A stretch of 64,000 nucleotides of DNA from Rufibacter sp. XAAS-G3-1 (GTDB taxonomy: Bacteria > Bacteroidota > Bacteroidia > Cytophagales > Hymenobacteraceae): the NCBI RefSeq assembly GCF_013623775.1, contig NZ_JABFAM010000012.1:1-64000 (forward strand), in the 5' to 3' direction. The notes under the pieces were generated by a model. That model saw only the letters and a list, made by a program, of their open reading frames with translations, ran no database searches and had not been told where the DNA came from. Shown here piece by piece: positions 42,640-51,211 of this stretch (position 1 is its first letter; the number at the start of each line of letters is the position of its first letter). Position numbers and translations under genes: made by a program.

Positions 42640-42824
42640 ATAATAGTTGTAAGTAGCGGTGGTTGCTTAGAAAACGAAAGTTAACGGGTTTAGGTGTCTT
42701 TTCACGAAGAAACCGGGGGTACCTCCCGTGAAGGGCTGTTTTGCCTACTTCTTAGTCGTAGCGGATGCCGAAAACTTACAGAATGGTTTTTGCCCTGTTT
42801 CTGGAAAAGAAGCCCTAAATCAGG
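42640..42824. repeat. Intergenic region between the M61 gene and the permease gene
   Basis: A worn TGTTTT copy is at 42786-42820, directly after the permease stop. Otherwise nothing is seen. Confidence 0.4.
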
Positions 42825-45245
42825 CTATTCGCTCCGCAAAGACTTTACCGGGTTCAGAAGGGCGGCTTTGGCGGCCTGCAAGCTCACGGTAGCCACGGCA
42901 ATGGCTAGAGAACCAACTCCGGCCATCAGGAAAAGCCACGGACTCAGGTTCACCTGATAGGCAAAATCCTGGAGCCAGTTCTTCATGCCGTACCAGGCCA
43001 CCGGCGAGGCAATGAGAATAGCCAACAGCACCAACAGCGCAAAATCCTTTGACAGCAGCAGCACAATCTCCCCCACGGTGGAACCCAGCACCTTCCGGAT
43101 CGCGATTTCCTTTGTGCGTTGTTCGGCGGTGAAAGAGGCTAGCCCAAACAAACCCAGACAGGCAATCAGGATGGTAAGTGCTGCGAAGTAGCCGAAAATG
43201 GTCAGCATCTTTTCCTCGGCCTGGTACTGCCGGTTGAAGTAATCATCCAGGAAAAAGTAGTCCATGGGGTGCTTGGGGGCAAAGGCATTCCACTTCTGTT
43301 CCAGGAAAGCCAGGGTATTTCCCAGGTGCTCCGGCCGGATTTTAGCCAGCAGGTACCCGTTTCCTTCCTTGATGGGAACAATCATCAACGGTTCAATGGG
43401 GTTGTGCAGCGAGGCGTAATTGAAGTTCTTGGCTACCCCAATCACCTTGGCGTCATAGTCGGTGACCTGCACCCGTTTGCCCAGGGGATTTTGCCAGCCC
43501 AGCCATTTGGCCCCCGCCTCGTTCACTAGCACGGCTCCCTTCGCATCAGAAGGAATCTCTTTCTGGAACGTACGGCCTTCTTTGAGTTCAATGCCCATCA
43601 GTTCCAAAGCATTGTAGCTCACAAACATCACGTTCATGGTCTTATCGGTTTCTGTGCCAAATTCGTCTTCCACCAGCATCAGCAATCGTGACAATTTTTC
43701 CCCCGGAATGTTGCCCGAGGTGGCAACCTGCAAAAGATTTGGGTTCTGGGTCAGTTCCTGCATGACCACCGGCAGACGATGCAAGGTAGCAGAGTCCACT
43801 TTGGGTACCTCAATGGCGACCACCTGCTCTTTGTTGAACCCCAGGTTTTTGTCTTTCAGGAACTGCAGCTGGCTGTAGACAACGGCGGTGCCGATGATTA
43901 AAACCAGGGAAATGGTGAACTGCACCACCACCAAAGACCGCCGAAGCCAGGCATTGCTGCTCCTGGGGTTCTTGTCAGATTTCAGGACTTCCGCCGGTTT
44001 AAACCCAGACAGAACGAAAGCCGGGTAGCTGCCCGCCACCAAACCCACAAACAACAGAATGACCAATACCAGCAAGGCAAAGTTGATATTGAGGAAAGAA
44101 GAGAGGGTAAATTCTTTGATGGTGAGTTGGTTGAAGACGGGCAACGATAGCTCTACCATAGCCAACGCCAAAACCAACCCCAACAGCGTGATTAAGATGG
44201 ATTCTCCCAAAAACTGCCCAATAATCTGACTTCTATGCGCACCCACCACTTTCCTGAGGCCCACTTCCCGGGCGCGCTTGGCAGAGCGGGCGGTAGCCAG
44301 GTTCATGTAATTGATGCAGGCAATGAGCAGGATAAACACCGCCACCACCGAGAAAATGTACACGTACGAACGGCTCCCCGAGGGGCTAATATCGGTCTGG
44401 AAATCATTGCTGAGGTGAATCTGGGTAATAGGCTGCACGGACAGTTCCATGAACGCGGAAATCTGGTTTTCCTTCATCCAGGGCACCGCCCGCCGCTGCA
44501 CCAAATCAGTTAGCTTTTGCTCAAAAGCGGGCAAAGAAGCGGGGTTGTGGAGGGTGAAATAGGTGTAATAGCTAAAGTGAATCCACTCGTTTTCCATAGC
44601 GGCAATGGTGGTGGCATCTTTCCCGGCCCGCTCTGCTTCATCATGGGTAACCATGGAAAAGAAGGCATTGGCTACAAGGTGGGAGTGCTTTTCGGGTTTG
44701 AAGACGCCGGTGACGGTATACTGGTTTTTGCTGAATTGCAGCGGTTTGCCCAAAGCTTGCTCCACTCCCCCGAAGTACTTCTGAGCCAGTTCCTCTGAAA
44801 TCACAATGGTCTTGGGAGCCTTGAGCGCCGTGGCCGGGTCACCCGCTAAAAAGGTAAAAGGCACCACCTGGAAAAAGGTGCTATCGGCATAAAACAGGTG
44901 GTCTTCCAGGAATGGTTGCTGGTTTTTCCAAACCGTCTGCTTGCCAGCTTGGGCAAGGCGGGCTACTTTCTTCACCTCGGGAACCTCCCGCCGCAGGTGA
45001 TCCGCCAAAGGTTTAGGGGACAGCGAAAAACGATCATCCGTACCATGGAAGTTCACGCGGCTCACCACCCGGTAAATGTGCCCGGCATTGGGGAAGTTGC
45101 GCTCATAGGTCAGCTCATGGCCCACGTACAGAAAAATAAGCAAGCACGCCGAAATGCCGGTGGCTAACCCGATGATGTTAATGGCCGAGTACGCTTTGTG
45201 GCGCAACAGGTTCCGCCAGGCTATTTTGAGGTAGTTCTTGAGCAT
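42825..45245 (-). CDS. MacB/FtsX-type ABC transporter permease
   Basis: The 806 aa membrane protein has the double MacB-periplasmic/FtsX arrangement common in Bacteroidota. It shows a first transmembrane segment after LKIAWRNLLRHKAYSAINIIGLATGISACLLIFLYV, a periplasmic MacB-core domain, three TM helices (about 290-440, with AKRAREVGLRKVVGAHRSQIIGQFLGES), then SNAWLRRSLVVVQFTISLVLIIGTAVV, a second periplasmic domain and a final FtsX block (LASFTAEQRTKEIAIRKVLGSTVGEIVLLLSKDF). No ATPase gene is present here. Such permeases are often paired with NtrC-like regulators. A candidate sigma-54 promoter 344 bp upstream agrees with control by the divergent regulator. Substrate is unknown. Confidence 0.93.
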   Translation of the reverse strand: MLKNYLKIAWRNLLRHKAYSAINIIGLATGISACLLIFLYVGHELTYERNFPNAGHIYRVVSRVNFHGTDDRFSLSPKPLADHLRREVPEVKKVARLAQAGKQTVWKNQQPFLEDHLFYADSTFFQVVPFTFLAGDPATALKAPKTIVISEELAQKYFGGVEQALGKPLQFSKNQYTVTGVFKPEKHSHLVANAFFSMVTHDEAERAGKDATTIAAMENEWIHFSYYTYFTLHNPASLPAFEQKLTDLVQRRAVPWMKENQISAFMELSVQPITQIHLSNDFQTDISPSGSRSYVYIFSVVAVFILLIACINYMNLATARSAKRAREVGLRKVVGAHRSQIIGQFLGESILITLLGLVLALAMVELSLPVFNQLTIKEFTLSSFLNINFALLVLVILLFVGLVAGSYPAFVLSGFKPAEVLKSDKNPRSSNAWLRRSLVVVQFTISLVLIIGTAVVYSQLQFLKDKNLGFNKEQVVAIEVPKVDSATLHRLPVVMQELTQNPNLLQVATSGNIPGEKLSRLLMLVEDEFGTETDKTMNVMFVSYNALELMGIELKEGRTFQKEIPSDAKGAVLVNEAGAKWLGWQNPLGKRVQVTDYDAKVIGVAKNFNYASLHNPIEPLMIVPIKEGNGYLLAKIRPEHLGNTLAFLEQKWNAFAPKHPMDYFFLDDYFNRQYQAEEKMLTIFGYFAALTILIACLGLFGLASFTAEQRTKEIAIRKVLGSTVGEIVLLLSKDFALLVLLAILIASPVAWYGMKNWLQDFAYQVNLSPWLFLMAGVGSLAIAVATVSLQAAKAALLNPVKSLRSE

Positions 45246-45253
45246 TGCCTAAA

Positions 45254-45287
45254 AGTTCTGAGTCTATAGTTCTGAGTCTTAAGTTAG
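45254..45287. repeat. Degenerate 7-base tandem array, left
   Basis: AGTTCTG, AGTCTAT, AGTTCTG, AGTCTTA, AGTTAG. The inverted partner lies at 45453-45482. Same family as 36442-36490. Confidence 0.75.
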
Positions 45288-45300
45288 GGAAAGCGCGGGT

Positions 45301-45339
45301 TCGTTTTAAGCCTGTTTTGTCAAAAGTAGGTCTAAAATG
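45301..45339. repeat. Worn TGTTTT-family hairpin
   Basis: CGTTTTAAGCCTGTTTTGTC then AAAAGTAGGTCTAAAATGG, between the two heptamer arrays. Confidence 0.75.
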
Positions 45340-45452
45340 GAAGGTTTTCATCGCTGACAATTCGGGCGGTGGTTCGGGTTCTTGTCTATCTGAATAATCC
45401 TGGAAGGTTGGCCCCAACTGCCCGCCCGCGTCAGTAGCAGAACTGAAAGGAA

Positions 45453-45482
45453 CCTCAACTCAGGACTTAAGACTCAGAACTT
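45453..45482. repeat. Degenerate 7-base tandem array, right (inverted)
   Basis: On the minus strand AGTTCTG, AGTCTTA, AGTCCTG, AGTTGAG. It pairs with the array at 45254-45287 to bracket about 230 bp. Confidence 0.7.
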
Positions 45483-45588
45483 TTTTAGTTTAGCATAGGT
45501 CTGTTTTGGTGCTGATTTGAGGAAAATAGCCTTAAAAGGGTGCTTTGTCAGCTTGGCTAAGAACCTGTATCACCATTGTCTGAACAAG

Positions 45589-45603
45589 TCAAATGAAGTG
45601 CCA
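45589..45603 (-). promoter_or_regulatory. Candidate sigma-54 promoter for the permease gene
   Basis: On the minus strand TGGCAC-TTCAT-TTGA, against the consensus TGGCAC-N5-TTGC. It has the -24 element intact and one mismatch at -12. It is 344 bp upstream of the permease ATG, which would imply a long leader. Confidence 0.45.
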
Positions 45604-45667
45604 AAAGAGGTAAGTTGTTGACTGATAGTTTGTTTTAAGTGAGGCTAAGCTTTGGTTTGCCTGAAAG

Positions 45668-45683
45668 TGCACGGTTCCGTACA
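45668..45683. promoter_or_regulatory. Palindrome between the divergent candidate promoters
   Basis: TGCACGGTTCCGTACA, a near-perfect palindrome about 109 bases from the -24 of the regulator promoter and about 65 from that of the permease. The position suits an enhancer site for the NtrC-type regulator. This is purely inferred. Confidence 0.35.
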
Positions 45684-45791
45684 TTTATTCGTCTGTAAGC
45701 GTACACCGCTTCTACCTGAACTACTTTTTAGTTTAAGCTAAGTTTCTGAAAAACAGGCTGTAAACACGACTTGGGTAGTGGTTTGGCTAGT

Positions 45792-45806
45792 ATGGCACCC
45801 TACTTG
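45792..45806 (+). promoter_or_regulatory. Candidate sigma-54 promoter for the regulator-kinase operon
   Basis: TGGCAC-CCTAC-TTGT, one mismatch to TGGCAC-N5-TTGC, ending 36 bases before the ATG at 45843. A worn TGTTTT copy lies just upstream (45729-45768). Confidence 0.55.
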
Positions 45807-45842
45807 TGACTGCCCGGTATTCACCTTAGAACACCTTTGCCC

Positions 45843-47219
45843 ATGAGCAAAATGACCTGCCGCATCTTGATTGTGGACGACCAGGAAGACATCCTTACCG
45901 CCGGACGCATTTTTCTGAAACAGCACTTCTCACTGGTGCGTACCGAGATCAATCCGCAGCGCCTGCCAGACTTGCTCCAGAAAGAGCCTTTTGATGTCAT
46001 TCTGCTGGACATGAACTACACCGCCGGGGCCACCTCTAGCCGCGAGGGGCTGGAACTGTTGCAGAAAATCCTGGAAGTAGACCCGCAGGCGGTGGTGGTC
46101 ATGATGACGGCCTACGGCGCTATTGACTTGGCCGTGCAGGCTCTGAAACTGGGGGCTACCGATTTTGTGGTGAAGCCCTGGCACAACGAGAAATTGCTGG
46201 CTACCATGATTTCAGCGGGTAAGCTGCGGCAGTCCACCTCAGAAGTACAGCACCTGCGCACGAAACAGCAACACCTGAACCAAACCTTGAACGAGCCCGG
46301 TGTGGAGTTGATAGGTTCTTCGCCCGCCATGCAGCGCGTGTACCAAACCCTGGAGAAAGTGGCCGCCACAGATGCCAACGTGCTCATTTTAGGCGAGAAC
46401 GGCACCGGAAAAGAGGTAGCCGCCCGTTTGTTGCACCGCCTCTCGCTCCGCGCCAAAGAAGTGTTTATTCCCGTTGATTTAGGCGCCGTCACCGAAAGCT
46501 TGTTTGAGAGCGAACTGTTCGGGCACGTGAAAGGCTCCTTCACTGATGCCAAAGAAGACCGCGCCGGGCGCTTTGAAGTCGCCTCCGGCGGAACGCTGTT
46601 TCTGGACGAGATTGGCAATTTAAGTCTGCCCTTGCAGGCCAAATTATTGACGGCGTTGCAGAGCCGCGTGATCACCCCGGTGGGTTCTAACCGTCCCCGT
46701 CCGGTGAACATCCGGTTGGTAAGTGCTACCAACATGCCGCTGTACGAAATGGTGAAACAAGGCCGTTTCAGGCAAGATTTGCTGTACCGCATCAACACCG
46801 TTGAAATCCATCTGCCTCCGCTGCGTGAACGGAAAGAAGACATTCAGCCGCTGGCCGAGCATTTTCTGGCTTCTTTTTCCAAAAAGTACCAAAAACCCAA
46901 TCTGCGCCTGGAGAAGCCGGTGCTGCTGAAGATGCTTAACTACTCCTGGCCGGGCAACATCCGGGAACTGGAGCATACCATAGAACGTGCCGTGATCATG
47001 TGCGAACCGGGCCAACTGCACCCCTCAGATGTGTACCTCGCGGAACCTTCGGCCCATGCTTCTGTCACGCTCGAAACAGAGGCTACCCTCGGGAATGTGG
47101 AGAAAACCCTGGTGCAGCAAGCCTTAATGAAGCACAACGGCAACATTACACACGCTTCTAAAGAACTGGGAATCACGCGCACCGCCTTGTACCGCCGGAT
47201 AGAAAAGCATGGTCTATAA
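45843..47219 (+). CDS. NtrC-family sigma-54-dependent response regulator
   Basis: The 458 aa protein has a receiver domain (ILIVDDQEDI, phosphoacceptor Asp56 in LLDMNY, conserved Lys111 in VVKPW), then an AAA+ sigma-54 activator domain (Walker A GENGTGKE at about 184-191; Walker B TLFLDEIGNLSLPLQ; RQDLLYRINTVEI; SWPGNIRELEH) and a Fis-type HTH (GNITHASKELGITRTALYRRIEKHGL). The GAFTGA loop that contacts sigma-54 reads GSFTDA (231-236). GAFTDA-like variants are, from memory, usual in this phylum. ATG 45843 is favoured over a TTG at 45837. It overlaps the kinase gene by 11 bp and likely controls the divergent permease. Confidence 0.95.
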   Translation: MSKMTCRILIVDDQEDILTAGRIFLKQHFSLVRTEINPQRLPDLLQKEPFDVILLDMNYTAGATSSREGLELLQKILEVDPQAVVVMMTAYGAIDLAVQALKLGATDFVVKPWHNEKLLATMISAGKLRQSTSEVQHLRTKQQHLNQTLNEPGVELIGSSPAMQRVYQTLEKVAATDANVLILGENGTGKEVAARLLHRLSLRAKEVFIPVDLGAVTESLFESELFGHVKGSFTDAKEDRAGRFEVASGGTLFLDEIGNLSLPLQAKLLTALQSRVITPVGSNRPRPVNIRLVSATNMPLYEMVKQGRFRQDLLYRINTVEIHLPPLRERKEDIQPLAEHFLASFSKKYQKPNLRLEKPVLLKMLNYSWPGNIRELEHTIERAVIMCEPGQLHPSDVYLAEPSAHASVTLETEATLGNVEKTLVQQALMKHNGNITHASKELGITRTALYRRIEKHGL

Positions 47220-48603
47220 GTACTTCAATGTGCGGGTGGCGTTGCGGGTGGTACTGTTGTCGCTCACGCTCTTAGCGGCGTTGTACGTGGGGCTTCGGCA
47301 TGCCTGGTACATCTCGTTGTTCTGCCTGTTGGTGTTGGCTCTAGGACAAATGCTGGCGTTGATTGAATACGTGCAGCGCACCAACCGCGACCTCATCCGT
47401 TTCCTGTCGGCCATCCGGCATTCAGATTTCACCCAGCGCTTTACCGTGGAAGGCGCGCCGGCGCAGTATCGCGAGCTGCACCGCATGTTCAATGACATCA
47501 CGGGAGCCTTCGCCCGCATAAAAGCCGAAAAAGAGGTTCACCACCAGTATTTGCAGGGCGTAGTGGAACACCTGCGCATTGGGCTCATCACGTTTGACGC
47601 CGAGGGCCACGTGCAGCTCATGAACAAGGCCGCCCACCGCCTGCTGGATGTGCCTTTCCTGCAGAACCTGCATTCCATTGAGCGCCTTTACCCGGCCCTG
47701 GCCGAAGCGGCTTTTGCTGAACCCCACCACGAGGCCCGCCTGATTCGGTTGCGCCAGCTTACCGAGGAGGTGCTGTTGACCGTCCATGTGACGGTGTTGC
47801 GGCTCAAAGGGCAGGAAGTCAGGATTATGTCGTTTCAGAACATCCGCTCAGAGATGGAGGCGCAGGAACTGGAGTCCTGGAAAAAACTGATAAGCGTGCT
47901 CACCCACGAAATCATGAATTCGGTGACGCCCATCATCTCGCTTACTTCTTCTATCAGTGACCTGGTGCAGTCTGAGTTGACTCCTGTCACCCAGGCGGGG
48001 CATTTGGAGGAAGACACCATGGAAGACCTGCAACTGGGCTTGCGCACCATTGAAAAACGGACGCGCGGCATGCAGCACTTCGTGGAGAATTACCGCCGCC
48101 TGACCCGGGTACCGCCCCCGCATCTGGAGGAGTTATCGTTACAGGCCCTTTGCGGCCACGTGAGTCGTTTGGTGGAGCCTCAGATGAGAAGCAGGCAGAT
48201 TCAGTTCACCGTTCAATTGCCAGAGGAACAACTGTGGCTTTCGGCCGATGCCGAGCAACTGGAACAGGTGCTATTGAACTTACTGAAAAACGCGATGGAA
48301 GCCTGTGAGGTAGTAGAGCAGCCTGTTGTCACCCTTCGGGCCGCTCTGGATCACAAGCTGCCGCATAAGGTGAGAATTGAGGTGATAGACAACGGCCCCG
48401 GTCTGGAAGCCGAGTCGCAGGAGCAGATCTTTATTCCTTTCTACACCACCAAACCCGAAGGCTCCGGCATTGGCCTCAGCTTATCGCGCCAGATTGTGCG
48501 GCAACACGGTGGTGTCCTCCATGCTTCTTCCATTCCCTACGTCCAGACTACCTTCCACCTGACCTTGCCGCTTATCTCTACCAAGGAGTTGGTAGGGGGT
48601 TAA
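47209..48603 (+). CDS. Sensor histidine kinase, partner of the NtrC-type regulator
   Basis: Membrane kinase of 464 aa. Two N-terminal transmembrane helices (about 8-28 and 34-54) are separated by a very short loop, so ligand sensing is not by a large periplasmic domain. A HAMP-like linker and a PAS-like region follow (about 110-215, with LITFDAEGHVQLMNKAAHRLLDV), then an H-box with His233 (SVLTHEIMNSVTPIISLTSSI), and an HATPase domain: N box LLNLLKNAMEA, G1 VIDNGPGLE, F/G2 FYTTKPEGSGIGLSLSRQI. The THE-I-MN phospho-His motif is like that of NtrB/NtrY relatives. Its ATG lies within the regulator gene (11-bp overlap). Confidence 0.95.
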   Translation: MVYKYFNVRVALRVVLLSLTLLAALYVGLRHAWYISLFCLLVLALGQMLALIEYVQRTNRDLIRFLSAIRHSDFTQRFTVEGAPAQYRELHRMFNDITGAFARIKAEKEVHHQYLQGVVEHLRIGLITFDAEGHVQLMNKAAHRLLDVPFLQNLHSIERLYPALAEAAFAEPHHEARLIRLRQLTEEVLLTVHVTVLRLKGQEVRIMSFQNIRSEMEAQELESWKKLISVLTHEIMNSVTPIISLTSSISDLVQSELTPVTQAGHLEEDTMEDLQLGLRTIEKRTRGMQHFVENYRRLTRVPPPHLEELSLQALCGHVSRLVEPQMRSRQIQFTVQLPEEQLWLSADAEQLEQVLLNLLKNAMEACEVVEQPVVTLRAALDHKLPHKVRIEVIDNGPGLEAESQEQIFIPFYTTKPEGSGIGLSLSRQIVRQHGGVLHASSIPYVQTTFHLTLPLISTKELVGG

Positions 48604-48761
48604 TTGCTGATGGTTAATAACCGACGTGACGCCATCTTGCCGGTGCGTGTCACGAGACTCTGCCCGCTCAAACGGCCTCGTAGTGCGCGCAGCTCCTACG
48701 AGTGTCTGCGCCCAATGCGGTTTCCGGCCCGTTTTCCCTAAAACAGACCTAAAACGCTTGT
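48604..48761. repeat. Convergent intergenic region
   Basis: A worn TGTTTT copy at 48722-48756 abuts the thioredoxin stop. No gene is seen. Confidence 0.5.
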
Positions 48762-49070
48762 TTACGGCAGATGCTGCTGCACTACTTGGCTCAGTTGGTG
48801 CGCGGGCACCACGCCAGATTGCCGCCAGAGTTGCTTGCCCTGGTGGAACAGCAACAGCGTGGGAATTCCCTGTACCCGGTATTGCTGCGCCACCGCCGGG
48901 TTTTTGTCCACGTCAATCTTAATCACTTTCAGTTTCCCCTCGTATTGCCGCGCCACCTGTTGCAGAATGGGCGACATGGTTTTGCAGGGGCCGCACCAAT
49001 CGGCGTAAAAGTCTACCAGCACCGGCATGCCCGGACTGTTGATGATTTCCTGGAAAGATTTCTTAGCCAT
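48762..49070 (-). CDS. trxA: Thioredoxin
   Basis: Cytosolic dithiol reductase of 102 aa. It has the full thioredoxin fold with PVLVDFYADWCGPCKTMSPIL (active-site WCGPC at about 25-29), the buried Asp in VDFYADW, VIKIDVDKNPAVAQQYRVQGIPTLLLFHQG with the cis-Pro in GIPT, and the family-normal end. No signal peptide, so it acts in the cytosol. It is a general electron donor, and possible partners in this window include the glutathione peroxidase-like lipoprotein only indirectly, because that is exported. Monocistronic, ATG at 49070. Confidence 0.95.
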   Translation of the reverse strand: MAKKSFQEIINSPGMPVLVDFYADWCGPCKTMSPILQQVARQYEGKLKVIKIDVDKNPAVAQQYRVQGIPTLLLFHQGKQLWRQSGVVPAHQLSQVVQQHLP

Positions 49071-49148
49071 GGCTATTACTTGGATGGTTCCTGCAAGTAT
49101 ACGGAAAAAGTCAATTATCGGTAAGGAAGCCTGCGTAAACTAACCGGT

Positions 49149-49186
49149 GCGTTTTAGGCGTTCTTTCGCGAAATAATGCCCAAAAC
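49149..49186. repeat. Worn TGTTTT-family hairpin before the lipase-like gene
   Basis: GCGTTTTAGGCGTTCTTTCG followed by CGAAATAATGCCCAAAAC. It lies 45-82 bases before the ATG. Confidence 0.6.
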
Positions 49187-49230
49187 AGCCCAGAGACAGG
49201 AACTTTACCGTCTGGCAAATCCTTACTAAA

Positions 49231-50466
49231 ATGAAATTAACCAACAGCTCTACAACTTTGAAAACCATCTTTTTATCTATACTGCTGGCCATTTCTTCCT
49301 GGTTTTCCTCTTGCAAGGAATCTGAGGTAATGGAGCAGACCCCGGTGCAGCAAACCGAGAAAGACCTCTTGGTTTCTGCCGAGAAACTAACCACTATTCC
49401 GGCGGCCGGTTTAAAGGAGATTGCCGCCTCTAACGGCAGGTCTGAACTAGCGGCCCTGATTAAGTACGATGTGGATGTGTACCGCCTGATTTACCTGACG
49501 CAGTACAACGGGCAGGAAATTCAGGCTTCGGGGTTGATGGTGGTGCCTTTGAACATGACGGCACCGGCCCCCATCCTGAGCGCGCACCACGGCACCACCT
49601 TTGACCAGAAATATGCGCCCAGCAACTTCCAGGTAACGTCGTTGACGGGCTTTGAGCCGTTTGGGGCTGCCGGCTACCTCACCTTGGTGCCCGATTTTAT
49701 TGGCTACGGCGTTTCCAAGCAGATTTTGCACCCGTACTATGACGCTAAACACTCCGGCACCGCCGTGGTGGACATGATTAAAGCAAGCAAATCTTTCTTC
49801 CAGAAGAACAGCATCAACGCCTCTGACCAATTGTTTCTGGCGGGTTACTCTGAAGGCGGCTACGTAACCTTGGCTACGCAGAAAGAGATTGAGGAACACC
49901 CAGAGCACGGCCTCACCGTGACTGCCTCGGGCGCAGGGGCAGGGGGCTACGACCTGGAGAACATGTTGGGGATGGTGTTAAGCGGAAAGCCCTATGAGTA
50001 TCCGGCCAACCTGGCCTTCATCTTGCAGGCCTACAACAAAACCTACAACTGGAACCGTCCTTTAACTGATTTTTTCCAGGAGCCTTATGCCACCCGTATT
50101 CAGGAGTTGATAGACGGCACCCGTACCAGCAGTTCCATCAATAGTGCCCTGGCCAAAGAGCCGGCCAAGCTGTTCAACCCTACGTTCCTGACAGCCTTAC
50201 GCGGTGATGGGGAGCAGGCTTTGAAAGCGGCCTTAAAAAGAAATAGCCTCAGCAGTTGGGTTCCTAAAAGCCCCACCCGCCTTTACCACGGCACGGCCGA
50301 TATTATGGTGCCGTATGTTAATTCTGAGGTGACTTTTAACGCCATGAAAGCCGCCAATGCGCCTAACCTGAAGTTTATCCCGGTTCCGGGGGGCGGACAC
50401 GGCAGCAGCCTGGAACCCATGATCAGAGATTTGATTCCCTGGATGGAAAGCCTGCGGAACCTGTAA
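49231..50466 (+). CDS. Secreted lipase-like alpha/beta hydrolase (lipoprotein)
   Basis: The 411 aa alpha/beta hydrolase resembles secretory lipases and prolyl-oligopeptidase-type hydrolases. A lipoprotein signal ends SWFSSC (lipidated Cys at about 28). The nucleophile Ser207 is in GYSEGGYVTLA, the acid Asp in LYHGTADIMVPY (about 350) and the His in GGGHGSSLEP (about 389), giving a complete triad. The oxyanion region may involve SAHHGTTFDQK (about 118-127). A terminator follows 20 bp past the stop. The substrate is not predictable from sequence; lipid or ester hydrolysis at the cell surface is likely. It stands alone. Confidence 0.88.
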   Translation: MKLTNSSTTLKTIFLSILLAISSWFSSCKESEVMEQTPVQQTEKDLLVSAEKLTTIPAAGLKEIAASNGRSELAALIKYDVDVYRLIYLTQYNGQEIQASGLMVVPLNMTAPAPILSAHHGTTFDQKYAPSNFQVTSLTGFEPFGAAGYLTLVPDFIGYGVSKQILHPYYDAKHSGTAVVDMIKASKSFFQKNSINASDQLFLAGYSEGGYVTLATQKEIEEHPEHGLTVTASGAGAGGYDLENMLGMVLSGKPYEYPANLAFILQAYNKTYNWNRPLTDFFQEPYATRIQELIDGTRTSSSINSALAKEPAKLFNPTFLTALRGDGEQALKAALKRNSLSSWVPKSPTRLYHGTADIMVPYVNSEVTFNAMKAANAPNLKFIPVPGGGHGSSLEPMIRDLIPWMESLRNL

Positions 50467-50482
50467 TCCTCAGCCCTTTTGT

Positions 50483-50525
50483 AAAAACTCCCCAGTCTTT
50501 TAGCTAAGGCTGGGGAGTTTTTTTG
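50483..50525 (+). terminator. Terminator of the lipase-like gene
   Basis: 11-bp stem AAAACTCCCCA with TGGGGAGTTTT and a run of T. Loop of about 15 bases. Confidence 0.9.
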
Positions 50526-50732
50526 TGGCCCTCCCAAGCATCTTTAGAAACGGGGAGTGATTCCAGGGAGTTTTCGCGAAAACAAACCCAAAACAGAACC
50601 AGTGCTTTGTGTGTAGCTTTGGGAAAACCATTTCAGGTCTCATCCGGCAGTTTTCGTCTCCAAATGCGCTGCTTTTCCGTACGTCATTACAGATCATTTT
50701 AAACAATTGGCAAACCTACTGGTTGAAAGAGT
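50526..50732. other. Region before crtZ
   Basis: Worn TGTTTT copy at 50566-50597. TTTTAAACAATT at 50697-50708 contains a TTAAAC element like those before the sigma-factor gene. No gene. Confidence 0.45.
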
Positions 50733-51182
50733 ATGCTGACGAATGCGGCGATAGTAATAGGAATCTTTGTCACGATGGAACTGGTGGCGTGGGCGGTGCA
50801 CAAATACGTGTTGCACGGCTTTCTGTGGAGCATCCATAAGTCGCACCACACCAAGCACAACCATCTCTTTGAGCTCAATGATGTCTCCTTTGTGTTCTAC
50901 GGGGTCATTGCGGCCCTGTGCTTTATCTACGGCACAGAAACGCTGGACTACCGTTTCTGGATTGGGGTGGGCATTTCGCTGTACGGCGCGGCTTACTTTC
51001 TGGTGCATGATCTGTTTATCCATCGGCGATTAAAGCTGTTCGGGAAAACGAGAAGCACCTACCTCCGGGCCCTGGACATAGCGCACAAAGTACACCACAA
51101 AGCCAAAGGGAAAGACAACTCAGAGTCCTTCGGAATGCTCTGGGTTCATCCTAAATTCTTTCGTATCGCCCGGAAGCGTTAA
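50733..51182 (+). CDS. crtZ: Beta-carotene hydroxylase
   Basis: Non-haem di-iron membrane hydroxylase that adds 3-OH to beta-ionone rings, giving zeaxanthin or, with CrtW, astaxanthin. The 149 aa protein carries the full His set of fatty-acid-hydroxylase-superfamily enzymes: HKYVLH (23-28), HKSHH (35-39), HDLFIH (92-97) and HKVHH (118-122). Four membrane segments are predictable. It is the first gene of the carotenoid region, 29 bp before the MerR-type regulator gene on the same strand. No lycopene cyclase is present here, so its substrate is made by an enzyme encoded elsewhere. The identification by motif is strong. Confidence 0.94.
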   Translation: MLTNAAIVIGIFVTMELVAWAVHKYVLHGFLWSIHKSHHTKHNHLFELNDVSFVFYGVIAALCFIYGTETLDYRFWIGVGISLYGAAYFLVHDLFIHRRLKLFGKTRSTYLRALDIAHKVHHKAKGKDNSESFGMLWVHPKFFRIARKR

Positions 51183-51211
51183 CTTTACGTTTCGTTTCTA
51201 AACTCTCTCCT

